Positions 10,880 to 19,487 of a stretch of 64,000 nucleotides of DNA are shown here, piece after piece. The DNA comes from Actinomadura sp. DC4. GTDB lineage: Bacteria; Actinomycetota; Actinomycetes; Streptosporangiales; Streptosporangiaceae. The DNA lies in assembly GCF_030406325.1 (NCBI RefSeq), contig NZ_JAUEQY010000027.1, forward strand, positions 90,784-154,783, given 5' to 3'. The position numbers and the translations under genes were made by a program. Under the pieces are notes generated by a model. The model ran no database searches, was not told where the DNA came from, and saw only the letters and a list, made by a program, of their open reading frames with translations. Each line of letters starts with the position of its first letter. Within the stretch, counting starts at the first letter, position 1.

Positions 10880-11222
10880 CGCGAGCTCGACGGTCCCGCC
10901 GTACGAGCAGGTCCGGGTGCAGATCGCCGAGCAGGTGCAGGACCAGCGGCTGCCGGCCGGTACCAAGCTTCCGACGATCCGCCGGCTGGCCGACGACCTC
11001 GGGCTCGCGCCCAACACCGTGGCGCGCGCCTACCGCGAGCTGGAGCACGACGGCGTCATCGAGACCCGCGGCAGGCAGGGCACCTTCGTGTCCGGGTCCC
11101 TCGACCGGGCGACGCGGCTCGCCCAGGAGGCCGCGATGGAGTACGCCCAGCGGGTCAAACGGCTCCGGATCGCCTCCAGCGACGCCCTGCGGTTCGTCGA
11201 ACGGGCCCTCGACATCTCCTGA
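10866..11222 (+). CDS. GntR-family regulator, YtrA subfamily
   Basis: A 118-residue protein consisting of a GntR winged helix (YEQVRVQIAEQVQDQRLPAG, then TIRRLADDLGLAPNTVARAY and VIETRGRQGTFV) plus a short C-terminal helix pair, the size and layout of the YtrA subfamily. The GTG start at 10866 lies inside the end of the membrane-protein gene, so the two are translationally coupled. It probably represses this operon; the effector is unknown. Confidence 0.9.
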   Translation: MITLDASSTVPPYEQVRVQIAEQVQDQRLPAGTKLPTIRRLADDLGLAPNTVARAYRELEHDGVIETRGRQGTFVSGSLDRATRLAQEAAMEYAQRVKRLRIASSDALRFVERALDIS

Positions 11223-11257
11223 CGCCCTGAGCCACCGGACGGCGGCCGGTTCGCCGC

Positions 11258-12262
11258 TCACAGCCAGCCGCGCTTGGCGGCGGTGACACCCGCCTGGAAG
11301 CGGGTCTCGGCGTTCAGCGTCCGCATCAGGGACTGGACGCGGCGCTGGGCCGTACGAGGGCTGATCCCGAACGCTCGCGCGATGGTCAGGTCCGTGTGGC
11401 CGGCCATCAGCAGAGTGAGAAGGCGCCGGGTCTCCTCATCCGGCACGTCGCCGCCCGTACGCGCGGCCAGCGGCAGGCCGGTCGCCCACAGGGCCTCGAA
11501 CAGCGCGATGAGACCGTCGAGCAGCGAGCACGGGTGCACGAGGTAGGCCGAGTCGACGATGTCCCCACTGATGGTCTGCGGTAGGAGCGCGGCCTGGTCG
11601 TCGATGAGGACCATCTTGAGCGGCAGCGCCGTCACCACGCGGGCGATCTCACCGCCCGCCAGGCACGCCGCGATGTCCCCCTCCAGGCGCCCGGGGATCG
11701 CCACGGCGGCACGGTCGTAGAGACCCCGGACGGTCACGCCCGCACGGGCCGCCTGCTCGGTCGGGGCGACGAAGCTGATCGGATCGCTGACGTACGGCGG
11801 GGTGTCGAAGGTCCGGATCTCCCGTACGGCGGTGTCCTGCAGCCGTCGTACGGCCGAGGCGACGTTGTCGGTTCCGGCGATGACCTCCAGGCGACCCGCC
11901 GGGTGACCGGAGTGGCCCATCCGGCCGAAGAGACGCTCCAGGTCGCCGACCACGCTCTGTGCCTCGGAGACGGCGTTCTCGGCATGCGCCAGGCGAGAAC
12001 GGAGGGCGGCCTTCGGCGAGACCGCGCGGAACCTCGCCGGTTCCCCGGCGATCCGCACGATCAGCCCGTCGGCCATGAGCTGGTGGGCCGCGGAGCCGAC
12101 CACGCTCTCGGCGTGGCCGCTGTGCACGGACAGGTCGGCGACGTCGCTGTCCGGCGTGGTGAGCACCGCGAAGAACACCTCACTCTGCACCCGGTCGATC
12201 CCGAGCGCCTCGAGCGATGAGGCGTCGTGGCGTGTTACCGCCATTCGGCGATTTCTGGTCAC
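11258..12262 (-). CDS. TrmB/LuxR-type transcriptional regulator
   Basis: About 334 residues. The N-terminal region resembles a TrmB-like winged helix (ALGIDRVQSEVFFAVLTTPD, VSPKAALRSRLAHAENAVSE). The C-terminal 65 residues are a LuxR-type helix-turn-helix (LTLLMAGHTDLTIARAFGIS, then RTAQRRVQSLMRTLNAET). The central part is a phospholipase-D-like or ligand-binding domain as in related actinomycete regulators. I chose GTG 12262 with AAGG 7 nt upstream; an ATG at 12280 is the alternative. It is divergent from the secreted subtilase gene only 90 nt away and could regulate it. Confidence 0.85.
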   Translation of the reverse strand: MTRNRRMAVTRHDASSLEALGIDRVQSEVFFAVLTTPDSDVADLSVHSGHAESVVGSAAHQLMADGLIVRIAGEPARFRAVSPKAALRSRLAHAENAVSEAQSVVGDLERLFGRMGHSGHPAGRLEVIAGTDNVASAVRRLQDTAVREIRTFDTPPYVSDPISFVAPTEQAARAGVTVRGLYDRAAVAIPGRLEGDIAACLAGGEIARVVTALPLKMVLIDDQAALLPQTISGDIVDSAYLVHPCSLLDGLIALFEALWATGLPLAARTGGDVPDEETRRLLTLLMAGHTDLTIARAFGISPRTAQRRVQSLMRTLNAETRFQAGVTAAKRGWL

Positions 12263-12352
12263 ACGGCTACCTTGCGCCATATTTCAGACAAATGGAAGGC
12301 TCTGCTCGGCGGCCCGATGCCCCCGTGGCCGTGTGCCGAGAGTTAGGTGACC

Positions 12353-15300
12353 ATGAGATCGAAGCCCCTCCCGTCCATCCGCGGCCTGTACCTGACGGCC
12401 GCGGCGGTGGTCGCCGCCTCGTGCGCGATCGTGGGCCCGGCCACCGCGGCCACGACGCGTACGCCGGCTCCACCCGCCCGATCCGGTGACACGACCGACA
12501 CGACGGCCAGGCCGCCGATCAGGTCGGCGTTCGCCCCCGGGCGCTACATCGTCACGCTCGCGACCAAGCCCGTCGCCACCTACGAGGGCGGCGTGGCGGG
12601 CATCGCCAGGACCAGGCCTGCCAAGGGCGCGAAGGTCAACGCCGCCTCGTCGGACGCCCGCGCGCTCGGCGGCTACCTCAGGCGCCAGCAGGACTCCGCC
12701 GCCGGCAGCGTGCACGCGGTCGCCGACCAGCACTTCACCGTCGCGCTCAACGGGTTCTCCGCGAAGCTGACGGCCGCGCAGGCCACGGCGCTTTCCCACA
12801 GTGCCGGCGTCACCTCCGTCGTCCCGGACAAGATCCACACGATTCAGGACGACAAGCGCTCGACCGACTTCCTCGGCCTGTCGGGCAAGTCCGGCTTGTG
12901 GAAGGCCGCAGGAGGGACCAAGAAGGCCGGCAAGGGCATCGTCGTCGGCGACATCGACACCGGTATCTGGCCGGAGGCCACGTCGTTCGCCGGGCCCGCT
13001 CTCGGGGCCGAGCCGGTGGCGTCCGCGCCCTTCCGCGCGTACCGCGACGGAGCGGCCATCGTCCAGCACAAGGCCGACGGCTCGACGTTCACCGGCGCCT
13101 GCCAGACCGGCGAGCAGTTCACCGCCACCGCGTGCAACACCAAGCTGATCAGCGCCCGCTACTTCGACGCCGGATTCCTCGACGTGGTCGGCGGCGCCTC
13201 CGGGCTGAACGACTACCAGTCGGCGCGCGACGGCGAGGGCCACGGTACTCACACGGCCTCCACCGCGGCCGGGGACGCCGGCGTCGAGGCCTCGATCCAC
13301 GGCCGCGACTTCGGCGACATCTCCGGAGTGGCGCCGGCGGCGTCCATCGCCGTCTACAAGGCGCTGTGGACCGGAAAGACCACCTCGGGCGGTACGACCT
13401 CCGACATCGTGGCCGCCATCGACCAGGCCGTCAGTGACGGCGTGGACGTCATCAACTACTCGGTGGGCAGCATCTTCGAGTCCGACGTGAACGACCCGGT
13501 GCAGCTGGCCTTCCTGTCCGCGGCCTCGGCCGGGATCTTCGTGGCCACCGCCGGCGGCAACGCCGGCCCGGACGCCTCCTCGCTGGACAACACCGCGCCC
13601 TGGACCACCACCGTGGCCGCCAGCACGATCGCGCCGTACCTCGCGACGGTGAAGCTGGGCAACGGCCACGCCTACGCCGGCGCGAGTGTGAGCGTGACCG
13701 CGACGGTCGGGCCGAAGCCGCTCGTACGGTCCGGCGACATCGCCGCGCCCGGTGCCGCGGCCTCCGACGCCGCCCTGTGCCAGCCGTCCACGCTCGACCC
13801 GGACAAGGCCAAGGACAAGATCGTGGTCTGTGACCGCGGCGTCAACGACCGCGTGGCCAAGTCCGCCGAGGTCCAGCGGGCGGGCGGCGCCGGCATGGTC
13901 CTGGTGAACCTCACCGACCTGGACACCGACGCCGACGCGCACAGCGTGCCCACGGTCCACCTGAACACCCCGGACGCGACCGCCGTACGGGACTACGCGG
14001 CGACGTCCGGGGCCACCGCGACCCTGGTGCCGGGCAACACGAGCGGCGCGTCCGTCCCGTACCCGCAGATCGCCGGGTTCTCCTCGCGCGGTCCGTCGCG
14101 GTCGAACAGCGGTGACCTGCTCAAGCCCGACATCGCGGCGCCCGGAGTGTCGATCCTGGCCGCCGTCGCGCCCCCGACCAACTCCGGCGACGGCTTCGCC
14201 TTCGAGTCCGGGACGTCGATGGCCACCCCGCACATCGCCGGCCTGGCCGCCATCTACCTGGGGCTGCACCCGACGATGTCACCGATGGCGATCAAGTCCG
14301 CGCTGATGACGACGGCCAAGCCCACGAAGAACGCGGACGGAAGCGTCAACGAGGACGTCTTCGCCCAGGGCGCGGGCGAGGTCACCCCGCGGTCGATGCT
14401 CGACCCCGGGGTGGTCTATGACTCCTCCGACAACGACTGGCTCGCGTACCTGACCGGCCGCGGCGTGAACACCGGCGTCCCCGGCATCAGCACCTCGCAG
14501 CTCAACTCGCCGTCGATCGCCTCGGGTCACCTGCTCGGCACCGAGACGTTCACCCGGACGCTCACGGCCGAGACACCGGGCCTCTACCACGCGACGATCT
14601 CGGTCCCCGGCATGCAGGCGAAGGTCAGCCCCGGCATCCTGAACTTCGGCCAGGCGGGCGACACTCACACCTTCACCGTCACCCTCACCCAGACCACCGC
14701 GCCCTCCGGGAGGGCGACGTCGGGCTCGCTGACCTGGAGCGGGGCCGGGACGGCGGCGCGCAGCCCGATCGTGGTCACGCCGGTCGGCGCGGACGCGCCG
14801 GCCCAGGTATCGGGTTCTGGTAAGTCGGGCTCGGTGTCCTACCAGGTGACGCCGGGCAGCGACCGCCTGTCGCTGAGGGCGTACGGGCTCGTCTCCGGCC
14901 CGGCGCAGAAGGGCGCGGTGGACGGCAGCGACCCGAACAACCAGGCCGCGTACCCCTTCACCGTCACGGCCACGACGAAGGCGGTCCAGGTCACGTCGCA
15001 GACCGAGGACCCGAACGCGGCCGCCGCGGTCATCCTCGTGCAGGGCGACTACGCCACCGGCGGCTCCATCCTGGCGTTCGGCGACGTCGCGAGCCGTTCC
15101 CAGATCACCGAGAGTGGTCTCGAACCGGGCCACTACACGGCGTACGTCGTCGCGCTGAGCAACGCGCCGGGGACCACGTCGACGCCGTTCACCTACCGGG
15201 CGAACATCGTCGACGCCTCCGACGCGGGCCACACGCTGTCGGTGTCGCCTGCCACCGCGACCGCGCCGCGCGGCCAGGCGTTCACCGCCACGGCCAAGTG

Positions 15301-15382
15301 GACCGGCGCGGACGCGGACGTGCCCGCCACCGGTTACGTGGAATACCCCCACGGAACCGGCACGGTGGTCAGCGTCAACTGA
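12353..15382 (+). CDS. Secreted subtilisin-like serine protease (S8) with PA domain
   Basis: A 1009-residue preproprotein. It has a signal peptide (about residues 1-30), an I9 propeptide (PGRYIVTLATKPVATYEGG to ALSHSAGVTSVVPDKIHT) and an S8 catalytic domain with Asp202 (DIDTGIWPE), His297 (GHGTHTAS) and Ser622 (GTSMATPHIAG). A protease-associated domain (about 445-565) is inserted before the serine, as in plant-type subtilases. The C-terminal 350 residues are beta-rich, Fn3-like. It is predicted to be an exported, autoprocessed protein-degrading enzyme. A 16-bp hairpin follows the stop codon. Confidence 0.95.
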   Translation: MRSKPLPSIRGLYLTAAAVVAASCAIVGPATAATTRTPAPPARSGDTTDTTARPPIRSAFAPGRYIVTLATKPVATYEGGVAGIARTRPAKGAKVNAASSDARALGGYLRRQQDSAAGSVHAVADQHFTVALNGFSAKLTAAQATALSHSAGVTSVVPDKIHTIQDDKRSTDFLGLSGKSGLWKAAGGTKKAGKGIVVGDIDTGIWPEATSFAGPALGAEPVASAPFRAYRDGAAIVQHKADGSTFTGACQTGEQFTATACNTKLISARYFDAGFLDVVGGASGLNDYQSARDGEGHGTHTASTAAGDAGVEASIHGRDFGDISGVAPAASIAVYKALWTGKTTSGGTTSDIVAAIDQAVSDGVDVINYSVGSIFESDVNDPVQLAFLSAASAGIFVATAGGNAGPDASSLDNTAPWTTTVAASTIAPYLATVKLGNGHAYAGASVSVTATVGPKPLVRSGDIAAPGAAASDAALCQPSTLDPDKAKDKIVVCDRGVNDRVAKSAEVQRAGGAGMVLVNLTDLDTDADAHSVPTVHLNTPDATAVRDYAATSGATATLVPGNTSGASVPYPQIAGFSSRGPSRSNSGDLLKPDIAAPGVSILAAVAPPTNSGDGFAFESGTSMATPHIAGLAAIYLGLHPTMSPMAIKSALMTTAKPTKNADGSVNEDVFAQGAGEVTPRSMLDPGVVYDSSDNDWLAYLTGRGVNTGVPGISTSQLNSPSIASGHLLGTETFTRTLTAETPGLYHATISVPGMQAKVSPGILNFGQAGDTHTFTVTLTQTTAPSGRATSGSLTWSGAGTAARSPIVVTPVGADAPAQVSGSGKSGSVSYQVTPGSDRLSLRAYGLVSGPAQKGAVDGSDPNNQAAYPFTVTATTKAVQVTSQTEDPNAAAAVILVQGDYATGGSILAFGDVASRSQITESGLEPGHYTAYVVALSNAPGTTSTPFTYRANIVDASDAGHTLSVSPATATAPRGQAFTATAKWTGADADVPATGYVEYPHGTGTVVSVN

Positions 15383-15396
15383 TCCGCCACCGCGAC

Positions 15397-15430
15397 GTGG
15401 TCCGCCGGCTCGCACGAGCCGGCGGACCAC
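15397..15430 (+). terminator. Hairpin terminator of the subtilase gene
   Basis: A perfect 16-bp stem (15397-15412 with 15415-15430) and a 2-nt loop, 15 nt after the protease stop codon. Confidence 0.85.
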
Positions 15431-15454
15431 GCCGTACGTCCGGACGGCGTCGGC

Positions 15455-15480
15455 CCCCTCTGCCCGAACGGGCGGAGGGG
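15455..15480 (-). terminator. Hairpin terminator of the XRE-DUF397 operon
   Basis: A 12-bp stem with one G-T pair (15455-15466 with 15469-15480) and an AA loop, directly downstream of the minus-strand DUF397 gene. Confidence 0.7.
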
Positions 15481-15496
15481 CTGGCACGTGGGGGGA

Positions 15497-15649
15497 CTAC
15501 TTGACGTCGACTACGGCGATCTCGACGCAGGCGCCGCCGTTGTTGCTGCTGCGCCGCGACTTGCGCCACTGGACGGCGATCTCGACGCAGTTGCCGCCGT
15601 TGTCGCTGCTGCGCTTCGACTTGCGCCACTCGGCGTTCTTCAGGTCCAT
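15497..15649 (-). CDS. DUF397 protein with internal duplication, 50 residues
   Basis: A very short gene reading MDLKNAEWRKSKRSSDNGGN and onward. DUF397 proteins begin with the pattern W-R-K-S-x-R-S-x-x-x-G-G-x-C-V-E-I-A. Here that unit occurs twice, at residues 8-26 and 28-46, and the usual C-terminal half (around DSKDP and TPAEW) is missing. Its ATG lies inside the end of the XRE gene (overlap 15640-15649), so the pair is translationally coupled. DUF397 proteins work with WhiJ-like XRE regulators, probably by antagonising them. Confidence 0.85.
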   Translation of the reverse strand: MDLKNAEWRKSKRSSDNGGNCVEIAVQWRKSRRSSNNGGACVEIAVVDVK

Positions 15650-16416
15650 CTTTCCTCTGCTGTTCTCTGGATGAAGTCCAGCGACTCTTGTTGAGGTAGG
15701 GCGTACGTGCGGATGGTTTCCCAGACGTCTTCGAGTCTGGCGATATCGTCGTGGCTTCCCGTGACGATTCCGCGAACGGCCGTCTCGACGTATGCCACCT
15801 CCCTGCCGTCGACGTTACCGATCGCGAAAGCACCTGACAATCGCGGGCTCACGTCTGATCGGATGATCTGGATGGTGAGCCTTTCGGACACGCTCTCGAC
15901 TAGGCGCTTCAATTGATTGTGCATGACCTCCGGTCCGCCCTTGTTGCGGTACAGAACTGCTTCGTCCAGGACGCACCGCAATGTGGGTGGAGTCTCGCCG
16001 GTGAGGATGGCCTGACGTTCCATTCGCGCTTGTACGGCGGCTTCGTCGCCCTTGAGGAGTGAGCGGGCGTAGTCCTCAGTCTGCAGCAGGCCGGGGATGA
16101 TGGCCATCTCGAAATTCCGCAGAGAGGACGCGCGGCGCTCTTCGATGAGCCAGTCGCGCATCCAGCTTGGCAGGCTTTCGATGTCGAGTAGGTCGTAGAT
16201 GTCGACTAATGCCTCCGGGGGGAGTGTCAGTGCGGCCTCGACCGCGACGATCATTTCTCGGGAGGGGCGTTCGCGCCCGGTCTCGATGGCGCTGATGGTC
16301 TTGTCCGAGCAGGGGATCAAGGCGGCTAGCTGGGCCTGGGTGTGTCCGCGAAGCTTGCGGTAGCGGCGGACGGCCGCCGCGAGTTTCTTCAACGCGGGAC
16401 TTGGGGGATTGCCCAT
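15640..16416 (-). CDS. XRE-family regulator with DUF5753 (WhiJ-like)
   Basis: A 258-residue protein with an N-terminal Xre helix-turn-helix (about residues 8-60: RKLRGHTQAQLAALIPCSDK, TISAIETGRERPS) and a C-terminal DUF5753 domain (IPGLLQTEDYARSLL, VLDEAVLYRNKGGPEVMHNQ). This is the WhiJ-like type found with DUF397 and HATPase genes in actinomycetes, involved in developmental or antibiotic control. I chose the second of two adjacent ATG codons (16416-16414) because AAGG lies 5 nt upstream. One TTA codon occurs at 16209-16207. It is divergent from the HATPase gene. Confidence 0.92.
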   Translation of the reverse strand: MGNPPSPALKKLAAAVRRYRKLRGHTQAQLAALIPCSDKTISAIETGRERPSREMIVAVEAALTLPPEALVDIYDLLDIESLPSWMRDWLIEERRASSLRNFEMAIIPGLLQTEDYARSLLKGDEAAVQARMERQAILTGETPPTLRCVLDEAVLYRNKGGPEVMHNQLKRLVESVSERLTIQIIRSDVSPRLSGAFAIGNVDGREVAYVETAVRGIVTGSHDDIARLEDVWETIRTYALPQQESLDFIQRTAEERWT

Positions 16417-16561
16417 CATGTCCTTTCTGTCAGATTCTTGAAATTTCTCGTTGCGTTGCGGGGCGCATGGAAATCTCTCCGAATGGGGTGCCTCTGCTGG
16501 CGAGCGTATCGCCGTGCGGTCAGCCTTGTCAGACGTCAACGAAATAGTCTGGAGAGAGGCG

Positions 16562-16960
16562 ATGGATCGAGCAGAGGCGATGCCGCCATGCAGTTATCGG
16601 CTCCCACTTCCCCCGCACAAGATTGCGTCGCGGCAGGCGCATCGGGTCCTCGAATGGGCGCTGCGGGATTGGCGAGTGGGCGGCGAGGCGGCCGACAACA
16701 CACGCGTGGTGCTTTCGGAGATGGTGACGAACGCGCTGACCCACTCACTGGAGGTCTTCCGGCTGTCACTGCACCTACGGCCGGACCAGATCCTGATCGA
16801 GGTGTGGGACGGCGCGGACGGCATGCCCTACGTCGGCTTGCCGGACGGGCTGGCCGTCAACGGGCGCGGCATGTTCCTCGTGGACGCGCTCAGCAAGGAG
16901 TGGGGCGTACGCGCGGAGGCCGACGGCGGCAAGACCGTATGGGCGAAGGTCGCGCGGTGA
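16562..16960 (+). CDS. RsbW-like HATPase (anti-sigma-type kinase)
   Basis: A 132-residue protein with the GHKL ATPase fold: the N box VVLSEMVTNALTHS, the DGADGMPYV box and NGRGMFLVDALSKEWGV as G box. Such single-domain ATPases are related to anti-sigma factors and are regularly encoded beside WhiJ-like XRE/DUF397 pairs (AbaA-type loci). The ATG at 16562 follows GGAGAGAGG. The next gene starts within its stop codon (GTGA), so the two are coupled. Confidence 0.9.
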   Translation: MDRAEAMPPCSYRLPLPPHKIASRQAHRVLEWALRDWRVGGEAADNTRVVLSEMVTNALTHSLEVFRLSLHLRPDQILIEVWDGADGMPYVGLPDGLAVNGRGMFLVDALSKEWGVRAEADGGKTVWAKVAR

Positions 16961-17322
16961 ACGACGACGAGCTCCTGCGGCCGAGAGAGGTCGCCGAGAT
17001 CTTCGGCGTCCGCCCGACGACGATCGCCCGGTGGGCGCGCGAGGGCAGGCTCACCCCGCTGTACACGCCGGGCGGCCACCGCCGTTACCTCCACCGCCAC
17101 ATCCGCGCGATGCTGGACGAGGGGCCGGAGACGGACACCTTCGAGCAGCGGATCGCCGGGGACGCCGCCCGCCTGTACGACCAGGGCTGGACCATTCGCC
17201 AGGTCGCCGCTCGCTTCGGCTGTAGTTACGGCGTCATGCGAAGAATCCTGCGAACGCAGGTCCGGCTGCGCAACCGAGGCGGAAGCCCGCGAGGCCTTCC
17301 AGCCGGCGGCGGAGCGCCGTAA
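16957..17322 (+). CDS. BldC-like MerR-type DNA-binding protein
   Basis: A 121-residue protein. Residues 1-55 form a MerR/BldC winged helix (LRPREVAEIFGVRPTTIARW, then TPLYTPGGHRRYLHRHIRAM). The C-terminal half adds a second helix-turn-helix of recombinase or Hin type (LYDQGWTIRQVAARFGCSYG, then VMRRILRTQV). The GTG at 16957 overlaps the HATPase stop. The two DNA-binding modules in one small protein are a little unusual, since BldC itself has only the first. The target is unknown. Confidence 0.85.
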   Translation: MNDDELLRPREVAEIFGVRPTTIARWAREGRLTPLYTPGGHRRYLHRHIRAMLDEGPETDTFEQRIAGDAARLYDQGWTIRQVAARFGCSYGVMRRILRTQVRLRNRGGSPRGLPAGGGAP

Positions 17323-17406
17323 TAATGATCACCTGGAAATTCCCCCCGGAAAGGGCGCTCAACGGTCGAGACGACGACCCCCAAGGCCGCTGGAACCGCA
17401 ACGGGA

Positions 17407-17778
17407 ATGACGACCGTCTACCGGGTCCTGGCGATCGTGACGACCTTAGTGATCGTCGTCCAGTTCTTCCTCGCGGGCCTGGGCGCGTTCCACGACGTGC
17501 GCACGGGTGAGACGAACCGCTTCGGCGCGCACGAGACGGTCGGCTACGTCATCGCGGGCCTGAGCATCGTCCTGCTGGTGGCCGCCCTCCTGGCCCGGCT
17601 CGGCGGCCGGGCGGTCGGCATGGTCGCCTTCCTGTTCGTCCTCGCCGGCCCCGTCCAGGTCCTGCTGGCCAAGGCGGGCACGGACCACAGCGAGGTGTTC
17701 GGCGCACTGCACGGCCTGGTCGGCGCCCTGATCCTCGGCTTCTCCGGCACCCTGATCCGCCTGGGCCGCAGGACCTGA
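17407..17778 (+). CDS. DUF6220-type small membrane protein
   Basis: A 123-residue protein with four predicted membrane helices (about residues 5-27, 46-65, 70-90, 98-117) and the loop AFHDVRTGETNRFGAHETVG, which fits DUF6220 integral membrane proteins of actinomycetes. Function unknown. ATG 17407 follows ACGGGA. Codon 14 (17446-17448) is TTA. It is convergent with the VOC gene. Confidence 0.8.
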   Translation: MTTVYRVLAIVTTLVIVVQFFLAGLGAFHDVRTGETNRFGAHETVGYVIAGLSIVLLVAALLARLGGRAVGMVAFLFVLAGPVQVLLAKAGTDHSEVFGALHGLVGALILGFSGTLIRLGRRT

Positions 17779-17784
17779 CCGGGG

Positions 17785-18180
17785 TCACGCCTCGTCGGTG
17801 AGTGACCAGAGCGAGAGCTGGAGCCCGGCCGGCGCGGACATCCGGGAGGTCACCGCCTTGAACGGGCCGAGTTTCGGCGCGGCGATCAGCTCCCCGCCGG
17901 CGCCGGTCAGCTCGCCGGTGACCTTCTCGGTGTCGTCGACCTCCAGCGCGACGCGGATGTGCCCGGCCACGCGGCGGCCGACCTCCATCTCGTCGATGTA
18001 CTCCGCCTGGACCGGGTCGGCGATCTCCAGCGTGGCCCGCCCGGCCTCCAGGATCGCGACCCGTCCTCCGGGACCGGCGATCGCGTCGCGCTGCGGCATG
18101 CCGAGCACGTCGCGGTAGAAGCGCACCGCCTCGTCGTAGTCGTCGGTGGTCACGACGAGGCGCAGCTCGCGTACGGACAT
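17785..18180 (-). CDS. VOC/glyoxalase-fold protein
   Basis: A 131-residue protein with the two beta-alpha-beta-beta-beta units of the vicinal-oxygen-chelate fold (LRLVVTTDDYDEAVRFYRDV, RVALEVDDTEKVTGELTGAG, LQLSLWSL). Close relatives are annotated as glyoxalase/bleomycin-resistance proteins. The substrate cannot be named. It is divergent from the DHFR-like gene. Confidence 0.88.
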   Translation of the reverse strand: MSVRELRLVVTTDDYDEAVRFYRDVLGMPQRDAIAGPGGRVAILEAGRATLEIADPVQAEYIDEMEVGRRVAGHIRVALEVDDTEKVTGELTGAGGELIAAPKLGPFKAVTSRMSAPAGLQLSLWSLTDEA

Positions 18181-18326
18181 GATGATTCTCCTCGATCAGG
18201 CGGGGACGACGAGGATACGTGCCGGTCGGAAGAATCCTCCCGTCGCATGTCGAGGCCGCGGTCGCGGCTCCGACTACCCTCACGAAGGCGCCCGAGAGGG
18301 GCGCCGCCGGCACAGGGGAGCGCGCC

Positions 18327-18896
18327 ATGCGAAAGATCATTTACTGGGTCCACGCGTCGGTCGACGGGTACGTCGCGGGGCCGAACGGGGAGTTCGACTG
18401 GCCGTCCGTGGGCCCGGAGCTGTTCGCGTACTCGGAGAAGATGAACGAGCGGGTGGACACTCTGCTGTACGGCCGCAAGGTGTGGGAGGGCATGGCCGCG
18501 TACTGGCCGACGGCCGACGCGGATCCGGACACCACCGATGACCACTCACGCGTGTTCGCCCCGTACTGGCGCGAGACCGCGAAGATCGTCCTCTCCCGTA
18601 CGCTGACGGAGGCGGGCTGGGGCACCCGCGTGATCGGAGAGAACGTCGCCGAGGAGATCGCGGCGCTCAAGGCGGGCCCCGGCAGGGACATCCTGCTGAC
18701 CGGCGGCGCGGAGGCCGCGGCGTCGCTGACCGAACTCGGCCTGCTGGACGACTACCGCGTCGTCATCCACCCGGTGGTCCTCGGCGGCGGCCCGAAGCTG
18801 TTCATGGAGCCGAAGGACCGCATCGGCCTGGAACTGGTCGACTCACGCGTCTTCGACTCCAAGACCGTCCTCCTCCGCTACTCGCGGCCGGCCTGA
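18327..18896 (+). CDS. Dihydrofolate-reductase-like (RibD C-terminal domain) protein
   Basis: A 189-residue protein of the dihydrofolate reductase/RibD C-terminal superfamily: opening MRKIIYWVHASVDGYVAGPN, NADPH-site elements LLYGRKVWEGM and ILLTGGAEAAASL, and the closing VIHPVVLGGGPKLF. These stand-alone proteins are common in actinomycetes as YyaP/YwjB-like reductases of unknown substrate. ATG 18327 follows AGGGGAG. Confidence 0.9.
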   Translation: MRKIIYWVHASVDGYVAGPNGEFDWPSVGPELFAYSEKMNERVDTLLYGRKVWEGMAAYWPTADADPDTTDDHSRVFAPYWRETAKIVLSRTLTEAGWGTRVIGENVAEEIAALKAGPGRDILLTGGAEAAASLTELGLLDDYRVVIHPVVLGGGPKLFMEPKDRIGLELVDSRVFDSKTVLLRYSRPA

Positions 18897-18941
18897 GCCG
18901 TCACGGGTCCGCCTCCCGGGGCGCGATCGTAGGATGTGCCC

Positions 18942-19400
18942 ATGAAGATCATCGTCGACGACCTGAGCGGCCCGGAGATCGCCGCGTTCATCGACGACCA
19001 CGTGCGGGACATGCGGGAGCTCACTCCGCTGGAGAGCAAGCACGCCCTGGACCTCGACGGGCTGCGCAGGCCGGAGATCACGTTCTGGTCGGTGTACGAC
19101 GACGACGCGCTGGTCGGCTGCGGTGCGATCAAGCGCCTGTCCGCCGACCACGCCGAGGTGAAGGCGATGCGCACGGCGTCGGCGCGCAAGCGCGGCGGAG
19201 TCGCGTCCCTCCTGCTGGAGCACATGATCGCCGAGGCGCGGCGGATGGGGTTCGCCCGCCTGAGCCTGGAGACCGGCACGGCCGAGCCGTTCCTCCCCGC
19301 GCGCCGGCTGTACGAGAAGTTCGGCTTCGTCTACACCGATCCCTTCGCGGACTACACGCTCGACCCGCACAGCACGTACATGACCAAGGTCCTGGGATGA
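18942..19400 (+). CDS. GNAT-family N-acetyltransferase
   Basis: A 152-residue GNAT protein. The acetyl-CoA site is visible as KAMRTASARKRGGVASLL and the C-terminal part as ARRLYEKFGFVY. It resembles YsnE/PhnO-type acetyltransferases. The substrate is unknown. ATG 18942 follows AGGATG. Confidence 0.9.
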   Translation: MKIIVDDLSGPEIAAFIDDHVRDMRELTPLESKHALDLDGLRRPEITFWSVYDDDALVGCGAIKRLSADHAEVKAMRTASARKRGGVASLLLEHMIAEARRMGFARLSLETGTAEPFLPARRLYEKFGFVYTDPFADYTLDPHSTYMTKVLG

Positions 19401-19487
19401 GCGAGCCATCCGGATGTTCTCGGCATCCGGATGGCATGGGTATCCTTCAGGGATGAGCCCGGGTCCCACGGTCGTACGGGACGTCAC

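Noticed and set aside
12284..15487. Long minus-strand frames opposite the subtilase gene
   Set aside because: Low-complexity Gly/Arg/Val-rich translations without motifs, opposite a protease with signal peptide and full catalytic triad.
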